Below, piece after piece: positions 1 to 7,754 of a stretch of DNA of 64,000 bases (the first letter of the stretch is position 1; every line of letters begins with the position of its first letter). The position numbers and the translations under genes were made by a program. A model generated the notes under the pieces. It did not search any database, had not been told where the DNA came from, and was given only the letters and a program-made list of their open reading frames with translations. The stretch is from NCBI RefSeq assembly GCF_005405465.1, contig NZ_BJEC01000001.1, positions 88,332 through 152,331 on the forward strand, given 5' to 3'. This stretch comes from Weissella thailandensis (GTDB taxonomy: Bacteria > Bacillota > Bacilli > Lactobacillales > Lactobacillaceae).

Positions 1-2
1 TA

Positions 3-791
3 AACAATTTATTAAATAAAATAAATAATCACAAAACACTTACTAACTACGCTGAAATTAGTTTGGGAATTACAACTGGGAACAATAAAGTTTTTATTTG
101 GTCGAAAAAACAAATTGATGAACAAAAATTTAGTGAAAAAGAACAAGATTTATTTAAACCTTTAGTGAAAGGTAGCTCATTAACGGACGTAATTGAACCT
201 TCGGAGCCCGACAGCTATGTTCTATATACTAATAAAAGAGTAGTGGAGTCAGATATACCAGAAGTTGTCAATTGGATTAGGAATAATCCATTGTATCCTA
301 AAATTTTAAAATCTAAGGCAGGAGGAAGTATTCGAGATATAGACTTGGTGCGTTCAAGAGAGCAGTGGAGGTTTGAAAATGAATTAACAATTTATTTCCA
401 AAAACGTTCTAAAATCCCAAGATTTACACTTAACAATCATAGATATTACATAAAGGATGATTCCTACTGTATAACTTTGAACAATGAATATAGAAAAAAT
501 CCAGAATATTCTTTGGAAATTTTAACAATTTTAAACTCAACTTTGACTCATTTTTGGCTAGTAAAACTGGGTCGAAAAAAAGGGAAAACTTTGGAATTAT
601 ATCCTGAGGTTATTCGTACTATTCCAATACCTGACATAATTTCGATAGATGAATCTGATATAACTCAAATAAACAATGCGATTAAAAATGGAACTTTACT
701 TAGTTTAGCAGATACATTTGTTATGAAATGGTTTAATCTTGATAGCGAAGATATTTCAACGATGAAGAAATATATCTCAGACAATCAATAA
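3..791 (+). CDS. C-terminal part of an N6-adenine DNA methyltransferase (5' end outside window)
   Basis: The reading frame is open from the window edge, so the gene is truncated on the left; a TTG at 63 is not a credible start. The visible part resembles the TaqI-like C-terminal specificity domain of Eco57I/TaqI-type N6-adenine methyltransferases. It shows the motif ISLGITTGNNKVF near the left edge and a later block with IPRFTLNNHRYYIKD, then ILTILNSTLTHFW and ending in IRTIPIP, which in this family marks the target-recognition domain. The catalytic NPPY region would lie off the window. Such proteins either stand alone as anti-restriction methylases or are the modification part of a restriction system. 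The gene lies just upstream of phage late genes, so it is probably phage cargo, but it could also be a host restriction gene next to the prophage. Confidence 0.6.
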   Translation, partial: NNLLNKINNHKTLTNYAEISLGITTGNNKVFIWSKKQIDEQKFSEKEQDLFKPLVKGSSLTDVIEPSEPDSYVLYTNKRVVESDIPEVVNWIRNNPLYPKILKSKAGGSIRDIDLVRSREQWRFENELTIYFQKRSKIPRFTLNNHRYYIKDDSYCITLNNEYRKNPEYSLEILTILNSTLTHFWLVKLGRKKGKTLELYPEVIRTIPIPDIISIDESDITQINNAIKNGTLLSLADTFVMKWFNLDSEDISTMKKYISDNQ

Positions 792-869
792 TTTTAAAGA
801 TAAGCTTTGAAATAAATGTTGGTAGCAGATTATTCAAGAAAAATTTCGAATCCTAATATAAATAAGTAG

Positions 870-896
870 CCGCTACATACTGTGTAGCGGTTTTAT
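870..896 (+). terminator. Intrinsic terminator after the methyltransferase
   Basis: An 8-bp perfect stem (870-877 with 883-890, CCGCTACA/TGTAGCGG) with a 5-nt loop is followed by TTTTATTT. It separates the methyltransferase gene from the late regulator gene. Confidence 0.75.
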
Positions 897-934
897 TTCA
901 CCTATATATTCCATTAAGGAATATATTGATTAAG

Positions 935-943
935 TGCTATAAT
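935..943 (+). promoter_or_regulatory. Extended -10 promoter for the late regulator gene
   Basis: TGCTATAAT is a perfect extended -10 element (TGnTATAAT), 32 bases before the ATG at 976. No good -35 box is visible, which is usual for extended -10 promoters. Confidence 0.5.
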
Positions 944-975
944 CATGGAATAACAAGGTGCTTGGAGGTGTGCAT

Positions 976-1416
976 ATGGCGGATAAATTAGATCATTTAT
1001 TAAGTGATTATTTTACAGGTAAATTAGACGTGGCTATTCAGTTACGCCAAATGGAATTAAATTACAGACATGACACACCAGATGAGAATATCGGTGGTGG
1101 CCGGAAACAAAATGATTACAACAATGTTGTTGAATCACGAATGATCCATGAACAAAACGATCCTGAATTGAAACGGCTGCGTTATCAGAAGTCAGTTATC
1201 AATATGATGTTTAATTGCCTAATTAAAAGCCACCAAGATGTACTGATTGACAAGTACGGTAATAAAAAAGGCTGGGTGACGATTGGCATGGATAATCACA
1301 TAGATGAACGCACTGCCAGAGAGTGGCGAGATGATTTTAAAGACGGCATTAAAGGCTATCTTTACACGACGTTTGATATCACCACCCGTTTTAGAACCGT
1401 TTACGCCCCAGTTTAG
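976..1416 (+). CDS. Phage late-gene transcriptional regulator, DUF722/ArpU-like
   Basis: A 146-residue protein that begins ADKLDHLLSDYFTGKLDVAI and carries ENIGGGR near residue 40. This opening is characteristic of the DUF722 family found just upstream of terminase genes in lactococcal and related phages; like RinA/ArpU proteins these are thought to switch on late genes. The start at ATG 976 is chosen over an in-frame start at 958 because GGAGGTG (964-970) lies 5 bases before it. An extended -10 promoter precedes it. The position, at the boundary of the tRNA, methyltransferase and packaging genes, fits a late activator. The DNA-binding part is probably the C-terminal half (ERTAREWRDDF resembles a recognition helix). 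The family call is from motif recall. Confidence 0.7.
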   Translation: MADKLDHLLSDYFTGKLDVAIQLRQMELNYRHDTPDENIGGGRKQNDYNNVVESRMIHEQNDPELKRLRYQKSVINMMFNCLIKSHQDVLIDKYGNKKGWVTIGMDNHIDERTAREWRDDFKDGIKGYLYTTFDITTRFRTVYAPV

Positions 1417-1464
1417 ACCCGATTGAATACCAAAAATAGCAAAAAATACAGGCATAATTAGTAT

Positions 1465-1568
1465 TGTGGAACACTTTAAAAAAGCAGTGTACGTAAGATC
1501 CTCTTTACCAAAGTTAACCCCTATTTTTGTTCCACATAGACTAGACGTACATGAATGTTGTCTAGTCT
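1465..1568 (+). other. Non-coding stretch with two inverted repeats upstream of the tRNA
   Basis: Two perfect 9-bp inverted repeats occur in 104 bases. One pairs 1465-1473 (TGTGGAACA) with 1528-1536 (TGTTCCACA) across 54 bases. The second pairs 1538-1546 (AGACTAGAC) with 1560-1568 (GTCTAGTCT) across 13 bases. No credible gene lies here. They could shape the leader of the tRNA transcript, give a processing site, or be binding sites for a phage regulator such as the protein encoded just upstream. The second hairpin lacks a run of T, so it is not a good terminator. Confidence 0.4.
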
Positions 1569-1572
1569 TAAT

Positions 1573-1644
1573 TGCCGCAATGAGCATCGGAAGCTCGCCT
1601 GTCTCATAAGCAGGAGGTTGTTGGTTCAACTCCAACTGTGGCAA
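1573..1644 (+). tRNA. Phage-borne tRNA with CAU anticodon (Met or Ile2)
   Basis: The sequence folds as a cloverleaf. The acceptor stem TGCCGCA (1573-1579) pairs with TGTGGCA (1637-1643), with one G-T pair. The D arm is GAGC/GCTC with a short 7-base loop. The anticodon stem CCTGT/GCAGG has loop CTCATAA, placing CAT at 1605-1607. The T arm GTTGG/CCAAC has loop TTCAACT. The discriminator base is A and CCA is not encoded. Base 8 is A instead of the usual T and the D loop is short, so it is slightly unorthodox. CAU can read AUG or, after lysidine modification, AUA; the sequence alone does not settle this. It lies 51 bases upstream of a phage methyltransferase gene. Confidence 0.8.
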
Positions 1645-1646
1645 TT

Positions 1647-1668
1647 TAGCGGAAACGCTGTTTTTTTA
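1647..1668 (+). terminator. Short hairpin with T-run after the tRNA
   Basis: AGCG-GAAA-CGCT (1648-1659) followed by a run of seven T. The stem is only 4 bp, so it is a weak terminator or a processing hairpin for the tRNA 3' end. Confidence 0.35.
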
Positions 1669-1694
1669 TTTAAATGCTAATTAGAGGTATTGAA

Positions 1695-2882
1695 ATGGAT
1701 ATTAAACAAATACCAATTACGGACGTGGTGCCGTATAACAAGAACCCACGAAACAATGACGGTGCAGTTGAAAGCACAGCAAATTCTATTAAGGAGTTTG
1801 GCTGGCAGCAACCAATCGTGGTGGATAAAAACAATATCGTTATTGTCGGACATACCCGATTAAAGGCTGCTGAAAAATTAAAGCTAGACACAGTGCCTGT
1901 ATTAGTCGCTGATAACTTATCAGAAGAGCAAGTAAAAGCTTATCGACTGGTTGATAATAAGACCGGTGAGTTAGCTGACTGGGATATGGCTCTGTTGAAC
2001 GAGGAATTAGAAGGTATCGCAGAATTAGATATGGATGATTTCGGGTTTGAACTAGCAGAAGATGCAGAAGAAGTGGTAGATGATGACTTTGATGTAGAAG
2101 TACCAGATGAACCTACATCAAAGCTCGGACAAATCTATCAATTGGGTAACCACCGACTAATGGTTGGTGACAGTACCGACACAAAGCAAGTAGAAGCGCT
2201 TATGGGCGGACAACAAGCAGATCTATTAGTTACAGATCCACCATACAATGTTGCCCTTGGTATGGGTGGTTCGGTTGATGAAGCTAGAAAACGTCACAGA
2301 AGAACTGATGGCTTAGTTATTATGAACGACAAAATGGAGGATTCTAAATTTAGAGAGTTCCTCGTTTCTGTCTATACAGCCGCAAAAAACAATATGAAGG
2401 CTGGTGCTTCATTCTATATTTGGCATGCTGATTCAGAGCGGTTCAATTTTGAAGGAGCAGCAAAGGATGTCGGCTGGCAAGTACGTGAAACTTTGATTTG
2501 GAATAAAAACTCAATAACACTTGGTCGCCAAGACTACCAGTGGAAACATGAGCCATGTCTTTATGGTTGGAATGAGGGTGGATCACACGCATGGTATTCA
2601 GACCGTAAACAAAGCACAGTACTTAATTTTGATAGGCCCACATCCAGCAAGTTACACCCAACGATGAAGCCAGTGCCATTATTTGATTACCAAATTAAAA
2701 ATAGTTCAAAGCAGGGAGACCTTGTATTAGACCTATTTGGTGGATCGGGTACAACAATGATTGCCTGCGAACAAAACGGCCGCCATGCATATTTAATGGA
2801 ATTAGACCCTAAATACACAGACGTAATCATTACTCGTTGGGAAGAGTTCACTGGTAAGAAAGCAGAGCTGGTACAAGAATAA
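1695..2882 (+). CDS. ParB-domain/DNA methyltransferase fusion
   Basis: A 395-residue protein. The N-terminal 90 residues look like a ParB/Srx-type nucleotide-binding domain (PYNKNPR near residue 14 and VIVGHTRLKAAEKL near 50). An acidic linker (about residues 110-140) leads into a beta-class amino-methyltransferase domain, with the catalytic motif DPPYN at residues 181-185 coming before the cofactor-binding motif DLFGGSG at 346-352. The start at ATG 1695 is preferred over the ATG at 1674 because GAGG lies 7-8 bases upstream and the ParB fold begins there. Fusions of this kind are common in phages next to terminase genes, where they modify phage DNA against host restriction or affect packaging. 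No partner endonuclease is visible. A terminator follows directly. Confidence 0.85.
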   Translation: MDIKQIPITDVVPYNKNPRNNDGAVESTANSIKEFGWQQPIVVDKNNIVIVGHTRLKAAEKLKLDTVPVLVADNLSEEQVKAYRLVDNKTGELADWDMALLNEELEGIAELDMDDFGFELAEDAEEVVDDDFDVEVPDEPTSKLGQIYQLGNHRLMVGDSTDTKQVEALMGGQQADLLVTDPPYNVALGMGGSVDEARKRHRRTDGLVIMNDKMEDSKFREFLVSVYTAAKNNMKAGASFYIWHADSERFNFEGAAKDVGWQVRETLIWNKNSITLGRQDYQWKHEPCLYGWNEGGSHAWYSDRKQSTVLNFDRPTSSKLHPTMKPVPLFDYQIKNSSKQGDLVLDLFGGSGTTMIACEQNGRHAYLMELDPKYTDVIITRWEEFTGKKAELVQE

Positions 2883-2900
2883 TAGATGTTTGTCACACAA

Positions 2901-2931
2901 GGCAGGAACAAAAACGTTTCTGTCTTTTTTA
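2901..2931 (+). terminator. Intrinsic terminator between methyltransferase and terminase genes
   Basis: A 9-bp stem with two G-T pairs (GGCAGGAAC 2901-2909 with GTTTCTGTC 2916-2924) and a 6-base loop, followed by a run of T. It would isolate the tRNA/methyltransferase block from the packaging operon unless it is read through or antiterminated. Confidence 0.65.
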
Positions 2932-2955
2932 TTTGGTTAGTAAGGAGGTGTACAT

Positions 2956-3435
2956 GTGTCAACCGGACAGTACCAGAAGTGGCTAGAACCAGAGAATTTA
3001 ACGTTACTTCGTGGCTGGAAAATGAAGGGGCTTACTGATGAACAAATAGCCCGTAATATAGGAATTGCAGCGCGAACATTAGAACGTTGGAAGGTGTCAT
3101 ATAGTCAGATACGTCATGCTTTAAAAATAGGAAAAGAACAAGCCAATTATGCAATCGAAAATAAACTGTTTGAGAAAGCACAAAAGGGCAATATTACTGC
3201 TATGATTTTCTGGTTAAAGAATAACTACCGAGAGAAATACACGGACAGTACTTTGACATCAGAAGAACGTCTAGCAAATGTGCAACGAACACGTAAATTA
3301 AAAGCTGAAGCTGATATAGCAGAGGCAAGAGCAGCCCGATTTGATAAGGATCAGTCGAGTGAAGAAGTAATACTAGCAAAGATTATGGACGCATTGGAGG
3401 TGGGTAATTTGAATGATGAAGAAGTTGAGTCTTAA
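2956..3435 (+). CDS. terS: Terminase small subunit
   Basis: A 159-residue protein with a helix-turn-helix at about residues 25-48 (GLTDEQIARNIGIAARTLERW), as in the DNA-recognition domain of small terminases, and a charged helical C-terminus. It recognises the pac or cos site and recruits the large subunit. The start is GTG 2956, five bases after a strong AAGGAGGTG; the ATG at 2954 is in another frame and stops after a few codons. The 3' end overlaps the large-subunit gene by 23 bases, so the two are translationally coupled. Confidence 0.85.
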   Translation: MSTGQYQKWLEPENLTLLRGWKMKGLTDEQIARNIGIAARTLERWKVSYSQIRHALKIGKEQANYAIENKLFEKAQKGNITAMIFWLKNNYREKYTDSTLTSEERLANVQRTRKLKAEADIAEARAARFDKDQSSEEVILAKIMDALEVGNLNDEEVES

Positions 3436-4651
3436 AAGAGCTTATACACCTAAGCAGCGTAAAGTTCTAAAAATTGCTATGTCTGATGATTTCAGAACGC
3501 TGATATTAGACGGTGCCGTTCGTACTGGTAAGACGGTAGTCAATAATGATGTGTTTATGCATGATGTATTACGGGTAAGCCGTATTGCTAAGCGGAATAA
3601 AGATTTTAGCCCACAATACATCTTGGCTGGTTATTCTAGTAAGACGTTGGCTAACAATGTTATCAATGAATTAACAAAGAAATACGGTTGGGAGCCAAAG
3701 TATGACAAGCACGGTAGTTTTAAACTATTCGGTGTAAAGATTGTCGTTGCCTTTACGAATTCTGAACGTGGTGTTGGTGCCGTTCGTGGTATGACTGCTT
3801 ATGGTGCTTATATAAACGAAGCATCCCTTGCTAATCGTGCTGTTTTTGATGAAATCTTGTCTCGTGCGTCAATGCCTCATTCACACATTTTGCTAGATAC
3901 CAACCCCGATTCACCAACTCACTGGCTGAAAAAGGAATATATCGACAACAAGGATCCTGAAGCAGGCATTAAACGAGTACATTTTGTTATTGATGACAAC
4001 ACATTCTTGGCCCCTGATTACGTGAAGCATCTAAAAGCTGAAACACCAACGGGTATGTATTATGACCGTAAGATATTAGGCTTATGGGTCAATGGTGAAG
4101 GTGCTGTTTATCGAGACTTTGATGAGAAAAAGCATTTTATTACCAAAGATGAAGTGCCACCATTAACTAATTATTTTGCTGGCGTTGACTGGGGATATGA
4201 ACATTCAGGTGTTATCCAAGTATGGGGTGAAACTGATGATCATAAATATTACTTAGTCGAAGAACATGCAGCGCAACATGAAGAGATTGATTACTGGGTC
4301 GATATTGCCTTAGATGTTAAGAAACGCTATGGTGACATCCCCTTTTGGTGTGATTCGGCTCGGCCTGAACATGTCGCTAGATTCATTAACGAGGATTTAG
4401 ATGCACGCAATGCTGACAAAAAAATCATGAAGGGCGTGGAAGATGTCGCTAAGATGATTAAAGCCAATCGTTTATTTGTGGTTCGAACAGCTGCTAAAGA
4501 GTTTGAGAGTGAAATCTTTGACTATGTTTGGGATGAGAAAAAGGGCGTGCCTGTTAAAGAAAACGACCACGCAATGGATACCACACGTTACGCAATACAT
4601 AACCATATCAGAGATGATAATGAAGTTGAAATTTTGGAGGGTATTTTCTAA
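3413..4651 (+). CDS. terL: Terminase large subunit
   Basis: A 412-residue protein, the usual size for the PBSX-like large terminase family. The ATPase P-loop is DGAVRTGKT at residues 33-41, and LLDTNPDSP lies near residue 160. The C-terminal RNase-H-like nuclease begins with the metal-binding aspartate in GVDWGYEHSGV (Asp 259) and has further acidic residues in FWCDSARPE and NDHAMDTTRYA. It pumps DNA into the prohead and cuts it. It overlaps terS upstream, and its TAA shares a base with the portal ATG downstream. Confidence 0.92.
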   Translation: MMKKLSLKRAYTPKQRKVLKIAMSDDFRTLILDGAVRTGKTVVNNDVFMHDVLRVSRIAKRNKDFSPQYILAGYSSKTLANNVINELTKKYGWEPKYDKHGSFKLFGVKIVVAFTNSERGVGAVRGMTAYGAYINEASLANRAVFDEILSRASMPHSHILLDTNPDSPTHWLKKEYIDNKDPEAGIKRVHFVIDDNTFLAPDYVKHLKAETPTGMYYDRKILGLWVNGEGAVYRDFDEKKHFITKDEVPPLTNYFAGVDWGYEHSGVIQVWGETDDHKYYLVEEHAAQHEEIDYWVDIALDVKKRYGDIPFWCDSARPEHVARFINEDLDARNADKKIMKGVEDVAKMIKANRLFVVRTAAKEFESEIFDYVWDEKKGVPVKENDHAMDTTRYAIHNHIRDDNEVEILEGIF

Positions 4652-6066
4652 TGACGATAAATTTTAATAGTGATCGGTTGTCGTCTGACGAAAACCATGT
4701 CTTTTATTCTGAAAGCATTGGGGATGACTTGCCAGTTGAAACTGATGTGAATGAGCTGATTAGTATTCATGCTAATCGACTGAACAACCGATACAACCGA
4801 TTAATGAATTATTATTTAGGCAAGCACAGTATCATCCGTAAACTAGCCAAGGCAAAGGGCAAGCCAGATAACCGATTAGTCATTAACTTTGCAAAAGAAT
4901 TGGTCGACAATGAAGTTGGGTTCTTTGCTGGAACGCCAGTGAAGTTTGATTATGACGACAATGGTCAAGAGAACAAGGAACTTGATCAGCGAATTGCTGA
5001 TTTTGTTGCGATTAATGATTTAACCGACACGATTGCAGAGTTGGCCAAGCAAGTTGATATTTTTGGTCGGTCATATACGTTGCTTTATCAGGATGAAGAT
5101 AGCAACACCAGAGTGGCACCAATCGACCCACGCAATGCTTTTGCGGTTTATGGTACACAAATTGGTGCACCCATTGAATATGCCGTGTATTACACGCAAC
5201 GACAACACAATGGCACAATCAGTGGTACGCTGTACACAAAACATTCAGTAGTAACGTTCCATGGTAGTGCATCAGCTGGTATTCAGTACGATGAAGTAAC
5301 TGATAACCTATTCACTAACGTGCCGTTGGTTGAATTCTTTGCCTCGATTGAGCGACAAGGACTATTCGAGCAAGTAATTAGTTTGATTGATGCTGTAGAC
5401 ATGGCAATGAGTAATAAGGGTAACGACATTGATTACTTCAGCAACACGATTATGAAAGTAGTCAATGCTAAAATCAAAAAAGAAACGGTTGATGAGATGA
5501 TTGATAAACGATTAATCAATGTGCCGTCTGTTGATGCAGATAGACCAGTTGATATTGATTTTCTCAACAAACCCGATGCTGATTTAATTCAGGAACATTT
5601 TTTAGACCGTGCTATTGATGCCATTTATACCAAGTCAAACGTTGCTAATTTCAATGATGATGTGTTTGGTAATGCATCCGGTACGGCATTAGAGTTTAAG
5701 CTGCAGTCGATGAGCAATGCAGCAAATATGAAAGAGCGGAAGTTCAAGTTAGCAATTAGGCAGCTATTTAAGTTAGCCTTTGCGATTGGTGCAACTTTGC
5801 CGCTTGATATGACTGGTGAGTTAGCTAAAAACGTCAAAGCAACGTTCAAACGGACAGTTCCCCATAACGTCCAAGATGAAGCAACAACTGCTAAGACATT
5901 GCTTGATGTGGTTGACCGTAAGACAGCTATTTCTGCTATTTCAACAGTTGATGATCCTGATGCCGTTATTAAGGCACGGGATGAGGAGCAACGCAACAAT
6001 GCTAACAATGCCTTAGCAAGTCTAGAGAATGTCAGCGAGAATGATTTCAAAGGTGGTGACAAGTAA
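4651..6066 (+). CDS. Portal protein, SPP1 gp6-like
   Basis: A 471-residue protein matching the SPP1 gp6-type portal family in length and layout. Its N-terminal part has HANRLNNRYNRLMNYYLGKHS and KPDNRLVINFAKELVDNEVGFFAG, the conserved opening of this family. A central part contains SLIDAVDMAMSNKGNDIDYF and the C-terminus is charged and flexible. Twelve copies form the ring through which DNA enters the head and to which connector proteins bind. It overlaps both neighbours by single bases in the packaging operon. Confidence 0.9.
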   Translation: MTINFNSDRLSSDENHVFYSESIGDDLPVETDVNELISIHANRLNNRYNRLMNYYLGKHSIIRKLAKAKGKPDNRLVINFAKELVDNEVGFFAGTPVKFDYDDNGQENKELDQRIADFVAINDLTDTIAELAKQVDIFGRSYTLLYQDEDSNTRVAPIDPRNAFAVYGTQIGAPIEYAVYYTQRQHNGTISGTLYTKHSVVTFHGSASAGIQYDEVTDNLFTNVPLVEFFASIERQGLFEQVISLIDAVDMAMSNKGNDIDYFSNTIMKVVNAKIKKETVDEMIDKRLINVPSVDADRPVDIDFLNKPDADLIQEHFLDRAIDAIYTKSNVANFNDDVFGNASGTALEFKLQSMSNAANMKERKFKLAIRQLFKLAFAIGATLPLDMTGELAKNVKATFKRTVPHNVQDEATTAKTLLDVVDRKTAISAISTVDDPDAVIKARDEEQRNNANNALASLENVSENDFKGGDK

Positions 6067-6680
6067 TGCGAGACATTGACGAAAAGCACCACATGCTAGA
6101 AACCATGAAGCAAGATTATGACATCAACGTTGGCCTTGAACGGGCAGCAGACAAGTATATCAAACGAATTAGCGCTGAATTAAGCGCTTTTTTTGTTGCT
6201 CATGAAAAAGATGATCATATCGACACGTCTATCTTACGTAAATCGCCCACAATTCACGATTTAACGCAGTTAAAAACGTTGGCTAAGGAATTATCCAAGA
6301 TTAACGAAATCAACGTTAAAAAGCGAAAAATGATGTATTTAAGCATGGGTACGACTGACATGGAATTGTATTTGCAATCATTAATGGGTTTGATGATGTT
6401 ACCAATGGCTAATCAGGCGTTTCAACTCATGGAAAAGACGTTGTTAAATGAGTTTCGTGACGAATATCAACGCCAATTAGACGATTTGGGTATTGATAAA
6501 CCATTGACTATGGCAAAAATGCGGGAATTGTCTCATCAAGCGTTTGACAATAAAAAGCCCGTGAATGCGTTCTGGCAGTCGTTTGATAAGATACTGGCTA
6601 ACTTATCGGTTGAGTTAATTAAAGCCGTCCAGCAAGGTGTCAGTGCGAAAGATTGGGCAAAGATTGTCGGAGGTAGGTAG
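6066..6680 (+). CDS. N-terminal half of a split SPP1 gp7/MuF-type minor head protein
   Basis: A 204-residue helical protein directly after the portal gene, where SPP1 gp7-like minor head proteins are always found. The first 40 residues (YIKRISAELSAFFVAHEKDD) and the end (FWQSFDKILANLSVELIKAVQQGVSAKDWAKIV) resemble the N-terminal helical part of gp7 proteins. The conserved cysteine/histidine end of the MuF domain is missing here but appears in the next gene, so the family protein seems to be encoded in two pieces. It starts on the last base of the portal stop codon and ends just before the next gene. The role, injection-associated head protein, is inferred from the family. Confidence 0.65.
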   Translation: MRDIDEKHHMLETMKQDYDINVGLERAADKYIKRISAELSAFFVAHEKDDHIDTSILRKSPTIHDLTQLKTLAKELSKINEINVKKRKMMYLSMGTTDMELYLQSLMGLMMLPMANQAFQLMEKTLLNEFRDEYQRQLDDLGIDKPLTMAKMRELSHQAFDNKKPVNAFWQSFDKILANLSVELIKAVQQGVSAKDWAKIVGGR

Positions 6681-6682
6681 TG

Positions 6683-7594
6683 ATGAGTGAAGATAAATAC
6701 GATAACTACACCGATGATGATTTTCTGGTTGATCTAAATGCTTATGCTGATCAACGAGATGCTGAACAAGCAGAAGATAATGCTGAATTAAAGCAACATC
6801 TAGGTGAAATGGTCGGTGGTTTCCTTGGTGTTTGGTGGTATTTGCGAGCGTTTGGTGCTGCTTCATCTCGCAATATCCGGACTTATGCTGCAGTTGTTGA
6901 TAAAAAGGCTAAACTAACAGCTTGGGAAACGGCTGATGACCAGATTAACCAGGAGCATCCCCATTTTCAGAGCAAAGTCACGATCATGAATGAATTTGGC
7001 GCTTGTAGTAAGTGCTTGCCATATCTCGGCAGTGACTACACATTGGCAGAAGCTAAGAGTTTAGTACCGTTTCATTACAACTGCCGCTGTACTATTGTGA
7101 GAGATACGAGTGACTTTGATTCCGTGATTGCTGGTACAGCTGCTGGATTATTAACACGCAAGGAAGATAACCAACCAGATAGTAATCCAATCACAGATAG
7201 GGAACTACAAGATGCATCAGAATGGTTTACATCAACAGGCGGACTTATTATAACTGATGATGAATCTGTCAGAATGTTGGATTATTTTGGTATTGAGGCA
7301 TCTGCTCATGATGGGTACACTATTTCACTTCGCCCAAATCCTAATCGAGCAGCAGTTTATGAGGAGCTTTATCACGCAAAGCAATATCGAGATGGTATAA
7401 TTACAGATGCAGGAGAGTCTAGATTAAAAGCTGAAATAATGACTCAACATTATTTGTTAGATAATGCAAAAATGTTGAAACTATCCGACTATGAAATAAT
7501 GGTCACAAGAAAAGCACTCAATGATTGGGAGGCAGATTTAAATGAGTTTTACAATAAAAACGGTATTTCCAATCGCTGGCAATACGGTCATTGA
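6683..7594 (+). CDS. MuF-domain head protein with C-terminal polymorphic-toxin-like domain
   Basis: A 303-residue protein; a GTG at 6680 could also serve, but ATG 6683 is well spaced from CGGAGGTAGG. Residues about 85-150 carry the end of the MuF/SPP1 gp7 fold: FGACSKCLPYLGSDYT and then VPFHYNCRCTIV, the conserved C-x-x-C and H-x-N-C-R-C signature. From about residue 165 a different domain begins. It has EELYHAKQYRDG near residue 230, AEIMTQHYLLDNAK near 252 and a helical tail, a layout resembling metallopeptidase-type polymorphic toxin domains. This matches the known class of phage-encoded MuF polymorphic toxins, where the head protein is thought to carry the toxin. The DNA of the toxin part looks richer in A+T than its neighbours. 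The toxin activity is inferred. Confidence 0.65.
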   Translation: MSEDKYDNYTDDDFLVDLNAYADQRDAEQAEDNAELKQHLGEMVGGFLGVWWYLRAFGAASSRNIRTYAAVVDKKAKLTAWETADDQINQEHPHFQSKVTIMNEFGACSKCLPYLGSDYTLAEAKSLVPFHYNCRCTIVRDTSDFDSVIAGTAAGLLTRKEDNQPDSNPITDRELQDASEWFTSTGGLIITDDESVRMLDYFGIEASAHDGYTISLRPNPNRAAVYEELYHAKQYRDGIITDAGESRLKAEIMTQHYLLDNAKMLKLSDYEIMVTRKALNDWEADLNEFYNKNGISNRWQYGH

Positions 7595-7745
7595 ACTTAA
7601 CGATATGCCAACCATTTCGTTGGGGCAATTTGTTACTATTGATGATACAAAGGCAAAGGTTGTTGGCATACCGATGTTACCATCTGGAAAATATGCAATT
7701 GAGGTTGATAAACCTATTAATGTCGGGCAAAAATTATATTTATAA
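7542..7745 (+). CDS. Small protein overlapping the MuF toxin gene, candidate immunity protein
   Basis: A 67-residue, beta-rich, mildly acidic protein without signal peptide or membrane segment and without a family I recognise. It overlaps the last 53 bases of the MuF toxin gene in another frame. GGGAGGCAG lies about 9 bases before its ATG, so it is likely translated. A strong terminator follows 10 bases after its stop, making toxin and small gene a closed 3' cassette. Polymorphic toxin genes are normally followed by a small immunity gene, so this is the obvious role, but it rests on position only. An unrelated minor virion protein is the alternative. Confidence 0.5.
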   Translation: MSFTIKTVFPIAGNTVIELNDMPTISLGQFVTIDDTKAKVVGIPMLPSGKYAIEVDKPINVGQKLYL

Positions 7746-7754
7746 AAATCTACT

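Noticed and set aside
1219-1644. Minus-strand open frame across the tRNA
   Set aside because: It crosses a clear tRNA and the end of the late regulator gene and has no ribosome site.
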